64,000 bases of DNA. It comes from Sporobacter sp963675425 (GTDB lineage: Bacteria > Bacillota > Clostridia > Oscillospirales > Oscillospiraceae). Under the pieces are notes generated by a model, which saw only the letters and a program-made list of their open reading frames with translations, made no database searches and was not told where the DNA came from. Made by a program: the position numbers and the translations under genes. The stretch spans positions 3,782,001 through 3,846,000 of the forward strand of contig OY776214.1 of assembly GCA_963675425.1 (NCBI GenBank). Reading direction: 5' to 3'. This document shows, piece after piece, positions 32,895-41,875 of this stretch; positions within the stretch are counted from its first letter, which is position 1; every line of letters begins with the position of its first letter.

Positions 32895-34004
32895 ATGGAG
32901 CACCAGATGTGCGTGCCGAGCTTATTCGGCCTTGAGGGGCTTATATCGGACGAGCTGAAGCGGCTGGACATGAAAGACGTCCGGGCTGAAAACGGGCGCG
33001 TCCTTTTTTCAGGTTCGGACAGTGATATTGCCCGGGCAAATATCAATCTGCGTACCGGCGAACGCGTGTTGCTTGTTATCGGTACGATGCGTGTTGATAA
33101 CTTCGATACGCTGTTTGAAGGCGTAAAAGCTATGCCGTGGGAGAACTATATCCCCCGGGACGGCACGTTTCCCGTCAAAGGCCACGCGCTCGATTCTAAG
33201 CTGCACTCGGTGCCGGACTGTCAGCGTATCATTAAAAAAGCCATCGCCGACCGGCTCGGCAATAAATATAAAACAGATTGGATGCCCGAAACCGGTGCTA
33301 AATATCAGGTTCAGTTTGCTATCATGCGCGACTTTGCCACATTCTATATTGACACCTCGGGTGCGGGCCTTCATAAGCGAGGTTATCGCCCCGTCGGCGC
33401 GACGGCGCCGCTGCGCGAGACGCTGGCGGCCGCCATCGTAAAACTGGCTCGCTACCGCGGCAAAGAGGAAATCTGTGACCCGTTCTGCGGCTCCGGGACG
33501 CTGCCCATCGAGGCCGCGCACGCCGCGATGAACCGAGCGCCCGGCTTAAATCGTAAATTTGACGCGCAGCTTTGGGGCTGGCTGAGCAGAGATGTCTGGA
33601 TGAAAGCGTCTACGGAGGCCCGCGACAAGGAATATCATGGCCAGTACTCAATCTGGGGCAGCGATATTGACCCGAAAAGCATCGACATTGCGCGGGAAAA
33701 CGCCCGCCGCGCCGGCGTTGACAGCCATATTCATTTCGAGGTCGCCGAAGCAGCCGAGTTTACGCGCGCAACCCCCGGCGGAATCATTGTTTCCAATCCG
33801 CCCTATGGCGAACGCGTGATGGACCATCAGGAGGCCGAACGCATTTATCGCCGATTTGGCGCCGCTGCCCGCACGCTCGATCACTGGAAGTTTTATATTC
33901 TCTCCTCCCATACTGAATTTGAGCAGGCATTCGGCCAAAAGGCCACTAAGAAACGCAAACTGTATAACGGTATGATCAAGTGCGATTTATATATGTACTA
34001 TTAA
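32895..34004 (+). CDS. THUMP-domain rRNA methyltransferase (RlmL-N type)
   Basis: About 369 residues. The N-terminal THUMP/ferredoxin-like part (residues 1-165) binds RNA. The SAM domain shows ICDPFCGSGTLPIEAAHAAM near residue 195 as motif I and VSNPPYGERV near residue 295, the N-P-P-Y motif of N2-guanine methyltransferases. Relatives make m2G in 23S rRNA (position 2445 in E. coli numbering). The start at 32895 is preferred over 32829 because of the promoter; 32883 is also possible. Confidence 0.85.
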   Translation: MEHQMCVPSLFGLEGLISDELKRLDMKDVRAENGRVLFSGSDSDIARANINLRTGERVLLVIGTMRVDNFDTLFEGVKAMPWENYIPRDGTFPVKGHALDSKLHSVPDCQRIIKKAIADRLGNKYKTDWMPETGAKYQVQFAIMRDFATFYIDTSGAGLHKRGYRPVGATAPLRETLAAAIVKLARYRGKEEICDPFCGSGTLPIEAAHAAMNRAPGLNRKFDAQLWGWLSRDVWMKASTEARDKEYHGQYSIWGSDIDPKSIDIARENARRAGVDSHIHFEVAEAAEFTRATPGGIIVSNPPYGERVMDHQEAERIYRRFGAAARTLDHWKFYILSSHTEFEQAFGQKATKKRKLYNGMIKCDLYMYY

Positions 34005-34031
34005 GCCGTACGAAAATGGAATCTTTATTTT

Positions 34032-34146
34032 AAAGCCTTCCCTTGGGGGAAGGTGGCGCACAGCGCCGGATGAGGGTTTTTCAGACAGAAGATGTTGTTT
34101 TTTCCCTCATCAGTCGGCTCCGCCGACAGCTTCCCCCTGGGGAAGC
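34032..34146. mobile_element. Palindromic intergenic element
   Basis: Imperfect inverted repeats of about 44 bases lie at 34032-34076 and 34103-34146 (CTTCCC, GGGGGAAG, GATGAGGG / CCCTCATC, CTTCCCCC). Elements with this wording are, from experience, abundant between genes of Oscillospiraceae genomes. No coding sequence is present, so this is a MITE-like repeat. Confidence 0.6.
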
Positions 34147-34270
34147 CGATAAATTGGATAAAAAAATCGTGTGGTATTATACCCTGCTTTTTTACTTCTG
34201 AACCTTTTTAAATAGACCGGTCCGAGGCGGACCGGCCCATACAGATACTACTTGTTTGAACGAGGCTGAT

Positions 34271-35224
34271 ATGAAACATCTTTTTATCATCAACCCCGCC
34301 GCGGGCGGCAAAAAAAGCCGCAGCCGCGAAGTCGAAAGCGAGATCCGCGCGTTCGTGTCGGACGCCGGACTTACATACGAGGTCTACGTGACGAAGGAAC
34401 CGATGGATGCCTGCCGGAAAGTTCGGGCAGAGGCCGAGGGCGGAGCGCCTCTGCGCGTCTATGCCTGCGGCGGCGACGGAACGCTCAACGAGTGTATTAA
34501 CGGCGCGGCAGGCTTTCAGGACGCCGCTGTCACCCACTATCCCTGCGGCACGGGCAACGACTTTGTCAAGATGTTTGGTAAGGACGATGAATTGCGATTC
34601 AAAGATTTATCAGCGCTTGCAAATGGTTTTGTCCGCCCTATTGACCTGATAGATTGTAACGGCCGTTACGGCGTGAGTATCTGCTCGGTCGGAATTGACG
34701 CGCGGATTGGCACGGATGTCCATAAATACAGTATGCTGCCGGTCATCGGCGGCGCTACGGCCTACGTTGTATCCATGGCCGTTAACTTTTTCCGCGGCAT
34801 TAATGAAGACTATACCATCACCACGGAAACAAATACATACGCCGGCAGCTTCGCACTGATGTGCGCCTGCAACGGCCGGTATTACGGCGGCGGGTTTAAT
34901 CCCGTACCGGATGCCATGCCGGATGACGGATATCTGGATTTTTTAATTGTCAAAGGCGTTTCCCGCCTCAGATTTCTGAAAGTCGTCCAGAAATACGCCA
35001 AAGGCCGTTACAAAGAGCTCTCTGACATAATTTTATACAGTCGTGGAAAGAATATGAAAATACAAAGCCAAACGGAGCAGGCTGTCAATATTGACGGTGA
35101 GCTGATACGTTCCAAAGAGATCACTTTTAGGCTCAATCCCAGGGGCGTCAACTTCCTTTTCCCGGATAATATGAGCTTTTTTAATTCGCGCGACCAATTT
35201 GCAGCAGTAAATAATAGCATTTAA
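34271..35224 (+). CDS. Diacylglycerol/lipid kinase (DagK, YegS/BmrU type)
   Basis: This 317-residue ATP-dependent lipid kinase has the nucleotide motif FIINPAAGGKKSR at the start, the catalytic-domain signature ACGGDGTLNECINGA near residue 66, and PCGTGNDFVKMFG near residue 93. The C-terminal beta-sandwich domain follows (FALMCACNGRYYGGGFNPVP). Members phosphorylate diacylglycerol or related lipids at the membrane. ATG 34271 follows GAGG; the earlier TTG 34256 is less likely. The gene precedes groES. Confidence 0.9.
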   Translation: MKHLFIINPAAGGKKSRSREVESEIRAFVSDAGLTYEVYVTKEPMDACRKVRAEAEGGAPLRVYACGGDGTLNECINGAAGFQDAAVTHYPCGTGNDFVKMFGKDDELRFKDLSALANGFVRPIDLIDCNGRYGVSICSVGIDARIGTDVHKYSMLPVIGGATAYVVSMAVNFFRGINEDYTITTETNTYAGSFALMCACNGRYYGGGFNPVPDAMPDDGYLDFLIVKGVSRLRFLKVVQKYAKGRYKELSDIILYSRGKNMKIQSQTEQAVNIDGELIRSKEITFRLNPRGVNFLFPDNMSFFNSRDQFAAVNNSI

Positions 35225-35334
35225 GAGATTTAGGAAGATATTAAGAGCTACCTTTAGTTATAAGCGCTAACAAGCGCATTTAAAGCTCAATATGGCAATA
35301 ATAACAGTTGCACAATAGTAAATCTTGGACTATT

Positions 35335-35386
35335 ATTATACCTGCGTTAGCACTCATTGCGAGCGAGTGCTAACGCAGGTATAATG
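35335..35386 (+). promoter_or_regulatory. CIRCE operator overlapping the groES promoter
   Basis: A perfect CIRCE (TTAGCACTC-N9-GAGTGCTAA) spans 35347-35373 and is the binding site of the HrcA heat-shock repressor. The promoter is TTGCGA (35357-35362), 17 bases, then TATAAT (35380-35385). Flanking sequence extends the palindrome to 21-base arms (35335-35355 and 35365-35385). Confidence 0.95.
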
Positions 35387-35420
35387 AATAGACCATTATA
35401 ATTTCACAGGAGGTAATTAT

Positions 35421-35705
35421 ATGATACTAAAACCGTTGGCTGACAGAGTAATTATCAAGCAGGTTGCCGCCGAGGAAACGACAAAGAGCGGTATCATCCT
35501 CACAAGCTCCGCGCAGGAAAAGCCCCAGGTTTACGAAGTCCTCGAGGTCGGACCGGGCGGACTTGTCGATGGAAATGAAGTCAAGATGGTTGTTAAAAAG
35601 GGCGACCGCGTCATTACAGGCAAATATTCCGGCACCGAGGTCAAAATAGACGGCGAGGAAATGACCATTGTCCGGCAAAGCGACATTCTCGCCATTGTTG
35701 AATAA
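35421..35705 (+). CDS. groES: Co-chaperonin GroES
   Basis: The 94-residue heptameric cap of the GroEL chamber. The mobile loop is recognisable as EETTKSGIILTSSAQEKPQ near residues 17-35, and the roof loop and KKGDRVITGKYSGTEVK are present. The ATG follows AGGAGG. It is controlled by CIRCE/HrcA and lies 37 bases before groEL. Confidence 0.97.
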   Translation: MILKPLADRVIIKQVAAEETTKSGIILTSSAQEKPQVYEVLEVGPGGLVDGNEVKMVVKKGDRVITGKYSGTEVKIDGEEMTIVRQSDILAIVE

Positions 35706-35742
35706 ACAGTCATTGAAAAATTAACAGGAGGTAATAATATAT

Positions 35743-37377
35743 ATGGCAAAACAGATCATTTACGGTGAAGAAGCCCGCAGAGCTCTGGAAAAAGGCGTTA
35801 ATCATCTGGCCGACACCGTCAAGCTGACCATCGGCCCGAAGGGCAGAAATGTCGTATTAGATAAAAAATTCGGCTCTCCCCTGATCACAAACGACGGCGT
35901 GACAATCGCCAAGGAGATTGAGCTTAAGGATCCGTTTGAAAACATGGGCGCACAGCTCGTTAAGGAAGTCGCTTCCAAGACAAACGACGTGGCGGGCGAC
36001 GGCACCACGACGGCGACCGTTCTGGCTCAGGCCATGATCAGCGAGGGAATTAAAAACGTCGCGGCCGGCGCTAATCCAATGATTATGAAAAAGGGCATTG
36101 AGAAGGCCGTTACCGCCGCCGTCAGCGCCATCAAGGAAAACTCCAACCCCGTTTCGGGCAGCGAAGATATCGCCCGTGTCGGCGCCGTTTCCTCCGGCGA
36201 CTTGATGATCGGCACACTCATTGCCGAGGCGATGGAAAAGGTCTCCAGAGACGGCGTTATCACTGTTGAAGAATCCAAAACAGCCGATACGTTTTCCGAG
36301 GTTGTCGAGGGTATGCAGTTTGACCGCGGCTACATTACGCCGTACATGGTCACCGATTCCGACAAGATGGAAGCTGTCATCGACGATCCCGTCATTCTGA
36401 TCACCGACAAGAAAATTTCCAACATTCAGGAAATCCTCCCCGTTCTCGAACAGGTTGTCCAGGCCGGCAAAAAGCTTGTGATCATCGCCGAGGACGTTGA
36501 GGGCGAGGCACTGGCTACCATCATCCTCAACAAGCTGCGCGGTACCTTTACGTGCGTATGCTGCAAAGCTCCCGGTTTCGGCGACAGGCGCAAGGAAATG
36601 CTCCGTGACATCGCCGCGCTCACCGGCGGCCAGGTCATTTCCACAGACCTCGGCATGGAGCTCAAGGAAGCCGATATCAACATGCTCGGCAAGGCTCGTC
36701 AGGTCAAGATGTCCAAGGACAACACGATCATTGTGGACGGCGCCGGCAATTCCGAGGATATTAAGGCCCGCGTGAAGCAAATCACCACCGAAATCGATAC
36801 GACCACCTCTGATTACGACCGCGAGAAGCTCCAGGAGCGTCTGGCTAAGCTGTCGGGCGGCGTAGCCGTCATCAAGGTCGGCGCCGCTACCGAAACCGAA
36901 ATGAAGGAAAAGAAGCTGCGCATCGAGGACGCGCTCAACGCGACGAAGGCCGCCGTTGAGGAAGGCATTGTCGCCGGCGGCGGTACAATCTATGTCGTGG
37001 CCTCCAAGGCTGTTGAGAAGATTTTAAAGGACGTTACCGGCGATGAGAAAACGGGCGTTGCGCTGGTTGCCAAAGCGCTCCAGGCTCCCATCAAGCAGAT
37101 CGCCATGAACGCCGGTCTCGAGGGTCCCGTCATTCTTGACAAGGTTAAAAACAACAAGTCCGCTTCCTACGGCTTTGACGCCGCCAAGGAAGAATACGCC
37201 GATCTCATCAAGTCCGGTATCGTCGATCCGACGAAGGTCTGCCGCTCCGCTTTGGAGAACGCCGCTTCCGTGGCCGCGATGGTCCTGACGACCGAGTCGC
37301 TTGTCTCCGACATTCCCGAGCCTCCCGCTCCGATGCCGGCGGCACCCGACATGGGCGGTATGGGCGGCATGTATTAA
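35743..37377 (+). CDS. groEL: Chaperonin GroEL
   Basis: The 544-residue Hsp60 subunit. The ATP site is seen in TIGPKGRNVVLDKKFGSPLI and DVAGDGTTTATVLAQ, and the VEEGIVAGGG motif lies near residue 406. The C-terminus ends in the usual GGM repeats (MGGMGGMY). ATG 35743 follows AGGAGG. It is in an operon with groES and is followed by a strong terminator. Confidence 0.98.
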   Translation: MAKQIIYGEEARRALEKGVNHLADTVKLTIGPKGRNVVLDKKFGSPLITNDGVTIAKEIELKDPFENMGAQLVKEVASKTNDVAGDGTTTATVLAQAMISEGIKNVAAGANPMIMKKGIEKAVTAAVSAIKENSNPVSGSEDIARVGAVSSGDLMIGTLIAEAMEKVSRDGVITVEESKTADTFSEVVEGMQFDRGYITPYMVTDSDKMEAVIDDPVILITDKKISNIQEILPVLEQVVQAGKKLVIIAEDVEGEALATIILNKLRGTFTCVCCKAPGFGDRRKEMLRDIAALTGGQVISTDLGMELKEADINMLGKARQVKMSKDNTIIVDGAGNSEDIKARVKQITTEIDTTTSDYDREKLQERLAKLSGGVAVIKVGAATETEMKEKKLRIEDALNATKAAVEEGIVAGGGTIYVVASKAVEKILKDVTGDEKTGVALVAKALQAPIKQIAMNAGLEGPVILDKVKNNKSASYGFDAAKEEYADLIKSGIVDPTKVCRSALENAASVAAMVLTTESLVSDIPEPPAPMPAAPDMGGMGGMY

Positions 37378-37413
37378 TAGTTTCCTTCCTTCAATACCGC
37401 AAAAATCACTTAG

Positions 37414-37442
37414 AAGGCGCGCAGGTTTATCCTGCGCGCCTT
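37414..37442 (+). terminator. Terminator of groESL
   Basis: The 12-base arms AAGGCGCGCAGG / CCTGCGCGCCTT are joined by TTTAT and a TTT tail follows. Confidence 0.85.
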
Positions 37443-37448
37443 TCAGAT

Positions 37449-37482
37449 TGTCGAAAAAGCCGCGGAAGCGGCTTTTTCGACA
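37449..37482. repeat. Dispersed palindrome, copy 2
   Basis: The arms are identical to those of 21793-21826 (TGTCGAAAAAGCCGC), with loop GGAA. It sits directly after the groESL terminator and before a sigma-factor gene. Confidence 0.7.
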
Positions 37483-37571
37483 AAATAGAATATTAAGCCA
37501 AGCACGAGAACCAAACACAGGTCTCATCCGTCTAACGTATGACCGGTCAAAAAAGATAAGGAGAACACACA

Positions 37572-38057
37572 TTGACAAGTGACGAGTTTTCAGAACAAAT
37601 AGTCGATATGATGCAAACGCTTTATCGTGTCTGCTATTCACAATTATCACAAAGCTGCGACCGTGACGAAGCGGTGCAGGAATGCCTGTTAAAGGCCTGG
37701 CAAAAACGCGGGCAGTTGAAGCAGCCGCGCTATATGAAGACCTGGGTTATCCGGATACTTATCAATGAGTGCCGCAATATTCAAAGAAAACGCGGTCGCG
37801 AAGTACCGCTGGACGAAATGCCGAATCGTACCGCGCCAGCCGATGCCGACTATGAATTGCATGACGCGCTTCTTCAGCTGGACGAGAAACTGCGCTTGCC
37901 CATTATCCTGCACTACATTGAGGGTTTTACTGTCAGTGAAATCGCGGATATCCTGCGCTGGCCGCAGGGTACGGTAAAATCACGGATGAATCGCGGCAGA
38001 GCGGAACTGAAAAAATCTTTGACCGGGGAGGTTTATACAAAACCATGCGGAATATAA
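37572..38057 (+). CDS. ECF-type RNA polymerase sigma factor
   Basis: This 161-residue protein has region 2 (residues 10-75: QSCDRDEAVQECLLKAWQKR and MKTWVIRILINECRN) and region 4 (residues 105-155: IILHYIEGFTVSEIADILRW, PQGTVKSRMNRGRAELKK). It starts at TTG 37572, eight bases after AAGGAG. Its end overlaps the next gene by 13 bases, and that gene encodes a membrane protein of the anti-sigma kind, so the pair forms a regulatory unit. Confidence 0.9.
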   Translation: MTSDEFSEQIVDMMQTLYRVCYSQLSQSCDRDEAVQECLLKAWQKRGQLKQPRYMKTWVIRILINECRNIQRKRGREVPLDEMPNRTAPADADYELHDALLQLDEKLRLPIILHYIEGFTVSEIADILRWPQGTVKSRMNRGRAELKKSLTGEVYTKPCGI

Positions 38058-39193
38058 AAGAGCTTGGCAATGCCTTCGGAAAGGCCGATAACGCCTTTGT
38101 GGATAATGTTTACCATACCCTTGGCGCCATACAAAAAAAACAGGTCAGACGGCCTGTCATTAATAAGAAGCTGCGCTTTGTAGCAGCCGCAGCCATCGTC
38201 TGCATACTTCTGACGGGCGTTGCGTTGGCGGCAACGAACACCTGGGGTGTGCTTGATTTTCTCCACAACAGGGATAACAGCGCAGATGTCCTGCCGCAAG
38301 CCAATGAGATTATACAGACAAACATACCTCAGGCTCCGGCAAGCCAGGCTCCGACTGACCAAATTCAGGCCAGTCAAGCTCCGGCGAACACGGACGTGGC
38401 GGATTTCTCTGTTCGTGAAGCCATATACGACGGAAATAACTTCTACCTCATCGTCGATGTGAAGCCGGTGAGCAGTTCCTATTTACTGCTGGGTCCGGAT
38501 ATCTTCCCCCAAGACTACATGAGCAACATGGGTCCTCTTTTCAGCGACAAGACCGACACCATTGCCGACTATGCCGCAGATAACGGCAAAGAAATGATTC
38601 AGACAAACGCCGGAGTGGCAGGGGTCAACGGCCAGGGCCTCGAATATTTACTCCAACAGGACGGAACGCTCACCTATATGATACACGGCAGCCTGATTGA
38701 CGACGCCGACAACACGGAGCTGGAGCTCACCTGCATTGTGGCTCCGTTTGAAAACCAGGGTGGCAAAGAAGTGATTTTACAGGATAATATCCAGCGCTCT
38801 TCCCTTAATATCACGCTGGAGAATACAGGTATCAGTGAGCTTGTATCCAGTATCGCACCAGCGGAATATTTAAGCTGTGGTGTCCGTATTGACAACATTA
38901 CGCTAAAAGCTTCCGAAATGGCAGTCTATACCGAAATTCGTTATACGGTCATTGATGAAGCGAAATTTGCAGCAACCGACACCGGACTAGCGTTTGAGTT
39001 TTTAGATCCGGACGGCAACAGCTTACCATTCGGCGGGGCGGCAGGCGGCGAGACCATCATTGAAGACAACATACATTATGTAGTAAAAAGCTCTATTGGC
39101 GCAATGGAGACCTTACCGCAGGAGATCGCTGTCCGGGGTTATAACATCTGGGACAAAAACAGATATGAGACCAACACGTTTGAACTGAGATAA
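38045..39193 (+). CDS. Membrane anti-sigma-like protein (DUF4179 type)
   Basis: This 382-residue protein has a short cytoplasmic N-terminus (residues 1-42), one transmembrane helix (FVAAAAIVCILLTGVALA, about 44-62) and a long extracytoplasmic part. It includes a linker with repeated QAPA/QAPT, then two beta-rich domains. The layout and coupling to an ECF sigma gene match the DUF4179/anti-sigma class. The N-terminus would hold the sigma factor and the outer domain would sense the signal, which is inferred. Confidence 0.75.
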   Translation: MRNIKELGNAFGKADNAFVDNVYHTLGAIQKKQVRRPVINKKLRFVAAAAIVCILLTGVALAATNTWGVLDFLHNRDNSADVLPQANEIIQTNIPQAPASQAPTDQIQASQAPANTDVADFSVREAIYDGNNFYLIVDVKPVSSSYLLLGPDIFPQDYMSNMGPLFSDKTDTIADYAADNGKEMIQTNAGVAGVNGQGLEYLLQQDGTLTYMIHGSLIDDADNTELELTCIVAPFENQGGKEVILQDNIQRSSLNITLENTGISELVSSIAPAEYLSCGVRIDNITLKASEMAVYTEIRYTVIDEAKFAATDTGLAFEFLDPDGNSLPFGGAAGGETIIEDNIHYVVKSSIGAMETLPQEIAVRGYNIWDKNRYETNTFELR

Positions 39194-39226
39194 ACCCGGC
39201 ATGAATCTTACCGCAGTCAATAGTCC

Positions 39227-39262
39227 AAGGCGCATGAGGCTACCCGTGCGCCTTAATTTTTT
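39227..39262 (+). terminator. Rho-independent terminator
   Basis: The stem AAGGCGCA / TGCGCCTT is followed by AATTTTTT. It ends the sigma/anti-sigma operon. Confidence 0.8.
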
Positions 39263-39348
39263 CTCCCGTCCCTTGTTTTCTCATTTACATTAAGACCGGA
39301 TTATGCTATGATAAATTCACTTACTTCGCTTAAACAGGGAGTGCAATA

Positions 39349-40032
39349 ATGCACAAGATAAACAGTGAGCGCCGAGAGTATTACATATATGTTGTATTGT
39401 CAAAGACTCCGACAAAATTTGGCGGGGCCATCAGGAGACTGGCGGGTATCGAGTATAACCATGCCTCCATTGCATTTGATAGCCAGCTGAAGCAGCTCTA
39501 CTCGTTTGCCCGCCGTCAGTATAAAAACCCAATGGACGCGGGTCTTGTGCGCGAACATTTCGACTCTTTTTCACTTAGGCGCGTTGCCCGGGTGGACGTC
39601 CGCATCTATAAAATTCCCGTCACACGTGAGCAATATCTCAATGGAAAAGCCCGTATTCTAGAAATCAAGCACGATACGGACGGTTATCTGTATAATCTGT
39701 TTTCCGTTCTCTTCTACCCCCTCACCAAAGGCTTTGAAACGTATAAGGCCTATACCTGCGCAGAGTTTGTGGCGCACATGATCCGAACGATGGGCATTGA
39801 ACTGATGCCCGGCAAGCTGGACTGTGCGTACACGCCGCAGGAAATCGGCGACTGTATACATGACAGTCTGATGTATGAGGGCAATCTGCTGGAGTATTGC
39901 CAGATGCCGCCGCGCAAGAGTATATTTTTCGACAGACCGGGTTACCGTCGGAAAGCGAAAACAAGCGCCGTTCTGGTATTCACACTCCTGTTCCGAATGC
40001 TTCGTTTCAACGGCGCTTTTGTAAAAACATAA
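39349..40032 (+). CDS. Permuted papain-like (YiiX/NlpC-P60 superfamily) hydrolase
   Basis: This 227-residue protein has features of the permuted NlpC/P60 (YiiX/YaeF) enzymes: a histidine in IEYNHASIAFD near residue 38 and a cysteine in KAYTCAEFVAHM near residue 144, in the order His then Cys. It lacks a signal peptide but has a hydrophobic basic C-terminus (VLVFTLLFRMLRF). It is probably an amidase or thioesterase on an unknown substrate. Confidence 0.7.
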   Translation: MHKINSERREYYIYVVLSKTPTKFGGAIRRLAGIEYNHASIAFDSQLKQLYSFARRQYKNPMDAGLVREHFDSFSLRRVARVDVRIYKIPVTREQYLNGKARILEIKHDTDGYLYNLFSVLFYPLTKGFETYKAYTCAEFVAHMIRTMGIELMPGKLDCAYTPQEIGDCIHDSLMYEGNLLEYCQMPPRKSIFFDRPGYRRKAKTSAVLVFTLLFRMLRFNGAFVKT

Positions 40033-40049
40033 ACTTAATAAGCTTATCC

Positions 40050-40088
40050 GGCATCCGATGACCATCTGTGTCCTCGGATGCCTTTTTG
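40050..40088 (+). terminator. Rho-independent terminator
   Basis: GGCATCCGA / TCGGATGCC are separated by 15 bases and followed by TTTTT. Confidence 0.75.
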
Positions 40089-40148
40089 GGAACTTTATAA
40101 TAAACAGGGCCGTCAAAACATCGTCACACAAATTGAGTTTTAGTTAAC

Positions 40149-40196
40149 ACAAAAAACGGGGCTGTCGCATTTTGATTTGCTGACAGCCCCGCATTT
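40149..40196 (-). terminator. Terminator of the penicillin-binding-protein-like gene
   Basis: On the minus strand CGGGGCTGTCA and TGACAGCCCCG-like arms enclose an A/T loop containing GCAAATC, and are followed by TTTTTTGTG, just after the stop at 40204. Confidence 0.75.
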
Positions 40197-40203
40197 TATA
40201 TGT

Positions 40204-41592
40204 CTATCTGTATGGTTGTGTGGGATGCTTACGCCCTTCTATAATTTTCTGTCTGGTTTCTTCCATCGCGCGGCGTCTCATCCGCCGCCGCTTAATGTCG
40301 CGAACGACAAGCAGGGCGTAGCCCACGAGTAAAGCCAGCAGGATTCCAATACCGATCTGTACCCATTGGAGCGCCAGCGTATCTCTGACATTGTTCTTTA
40401 TAAACTGTTTCTCGTTAAGGCCAACCCGGTCTGCTGCAACAAGTAAGGCTTTTCCCCGGTTTATTCCATCGATCCAGACGCTTACCTCTCCCAAAACGGT
40501 TCCCTCGCTGATTGGCGCCGTCAGCTGCCGCCCGTCGCGTCTGGCATAAAACACAACATTTTTAATAATATCATCGGGTACCAGGTCCGTCCGGACCAGC
40601 GCGTTGATCGAAGCGGCTGGCCGAAGCTCAGCGACACTGTCGTCGTCGGCCAGCTCGACATCCTCGCGCGCAACGGTTTCGTCTTCGTCGAGAATGATCT
40701 GCCAGGCAAAGTTGCCAAAGCCCCAATCAAATAAGCGCCGAGCCTCCAGGAAGCTGCCGTTGCGCTCAGCTCCATTGTCGCCGCTGATATCCGGCGAATC
40801 GAACAGGACCGTGATGAGCGCCAGCTCGCCGCTTTTGGCAAAGGACAGAAGATTGCGCCCCTTTTCACCGTGCGGGTCGTAGCACCCGGCAACGCATTTA
40901 TTGTAGTAATATTCGCTGCTTTTGTTAAGCATGACGTTATTATTAATAAACGTACGCGTGTACGCATAATCCGTCGGGTTGGCATTATAGGTCCGCTCGC
41001 CGGCTATTTTAATAAAAAGCGGATACTCTAAAGCGTTTTTGAAAATCAGATACTGGTCCCACGGGGTCGTTTGCTGCGACGCGTCCCCTGTCCCGCCGGG
41101 ACTGGTAAACCGCGTTGCCGTACAGCCCAGCTGCTGTGCCTTCTGATTCATCCGCCCGACAAAATCAGCGATGCTCCCGCCCAGATACTCGGCAACAATA
41201 TTGCACGCATCATTATCAGCATCGATATATGCGCTGTACAAAAGGCTTTCCAGCTTCATAGTCTCACCGGGCTTAATACCCAGTATTTTATCATCTTCAC
41301 CGATACCGTCCAGGAAAGCTTCTGACGGTGTAACGCTGTCTAAAAGGCCTGCGTGTTCGTTCTCAATGGCCTCCACGGCTAAAAGCAGTGTCATAATTTT
41401 AGCCGCACCACCGGGTGACACCGGCTCGTCCTTGTTTTTTTGATACAGAATTACACCGGAGCCTTTTTCAATCAAAAGAGCCGAACCCGACTGTATCGCC
41501 GGGTCTGTCAGCGCCATTGGAACGGGGCCGAACAATGCGGCAGCTGCCATAACCGCGGCCAGCAATACGGTGAAAATATTAAATTTCTTCAT
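40204..41592 (-). CDS. Catalytically degenerate D-Ala-D-Ala carboxypeptidase homologue
   Basis: About 462 residues. It has a signal peptide (residues 1-28), a peptidase S11/PBP5-like domain (30-290), a PBP5-C-like domain (300-400) and a C-terminal transmembrane helix (about 420-442) with a basic tail. The overall match to DacF/DacB proteins is clear, but all three active-site motifs are altered: S-x-x-K reads G-A-A-K (residues 62-65), S-x-N reads A-D-N (125-127) and K-T-G reads V-A-G. It therefore cannot work as a serine peptidase in the known way and may bind or scaffold peptidoglycan. ATG 41592 follows GGGGGA; the longer frame lacks a ribosome site. Confidence 0.85.
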   Translation of the reverse strand: MKKFNIFTVLLAAVMAAAALFGPVPMALTDPAIQSGSALLIEKGSGVILYQKNKDEPVSPGGAAKIMTLLLAVEAIENEHAGLLDSVTPSEAFLDGIGEDDKILGIKPGETMKLESLLYSAYIDADNDACNIVAEYLGGSIADFVGRMNQKAQQLGCTATRFTSPGGTGDASQQTTPWDQYLIFKNALEYPLFIKIAGERTYNANPTDYAYTRTFINNNVMLNKSSEYYYNKCVAGCYDPHGEKGRNLLSFAKSGELALITVLFDSPDISGDNGAERNGSFLEARRLFDWGFGNFAWQIILDEDETVAREDVELADDDSVAELRPAASINALVRTDLVPDDIIKNVVFYARRDGRQLTAPISEGTVLGEVSVWIDGINRGKALLVAADRVGLNEKQFIKNNVRDTLALQWVQIGIGILLALLVGYALLVVRDIKRRRMRRRAMEETRQKIIEGRKHPTQPYR

Positions 41593-41875
41593 ACATTTCC
41601 CCCGTATCTTGTGATATAATACCTGCAAAGCGGAGTTAAGACTTGTTTTATCCTGAATTTGTTCCGTTTTGCCGACTATCAATATCATGCTATTATACCA
41701 TAATAATACTTATATGCCTATTGCCTTCCGATCTAATTCAACAATTACTTTTATGCCGTTTCGCCGGCGTATATGATGACGAAACGCGTATGCTTGTCTT
41801 TTTTAGCAATAGTAGTGTTTCCCAGCTTAAATTTCGGTACACCGCGCTCCAGTATTTTTAAAAGGGCGGCCTGCC

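Noticed and set aside
35857..36780. Minus-strand 307-residue frame inside groEL
   Set aside because: It is the antisense shadow of a highly biased, conserved gene.
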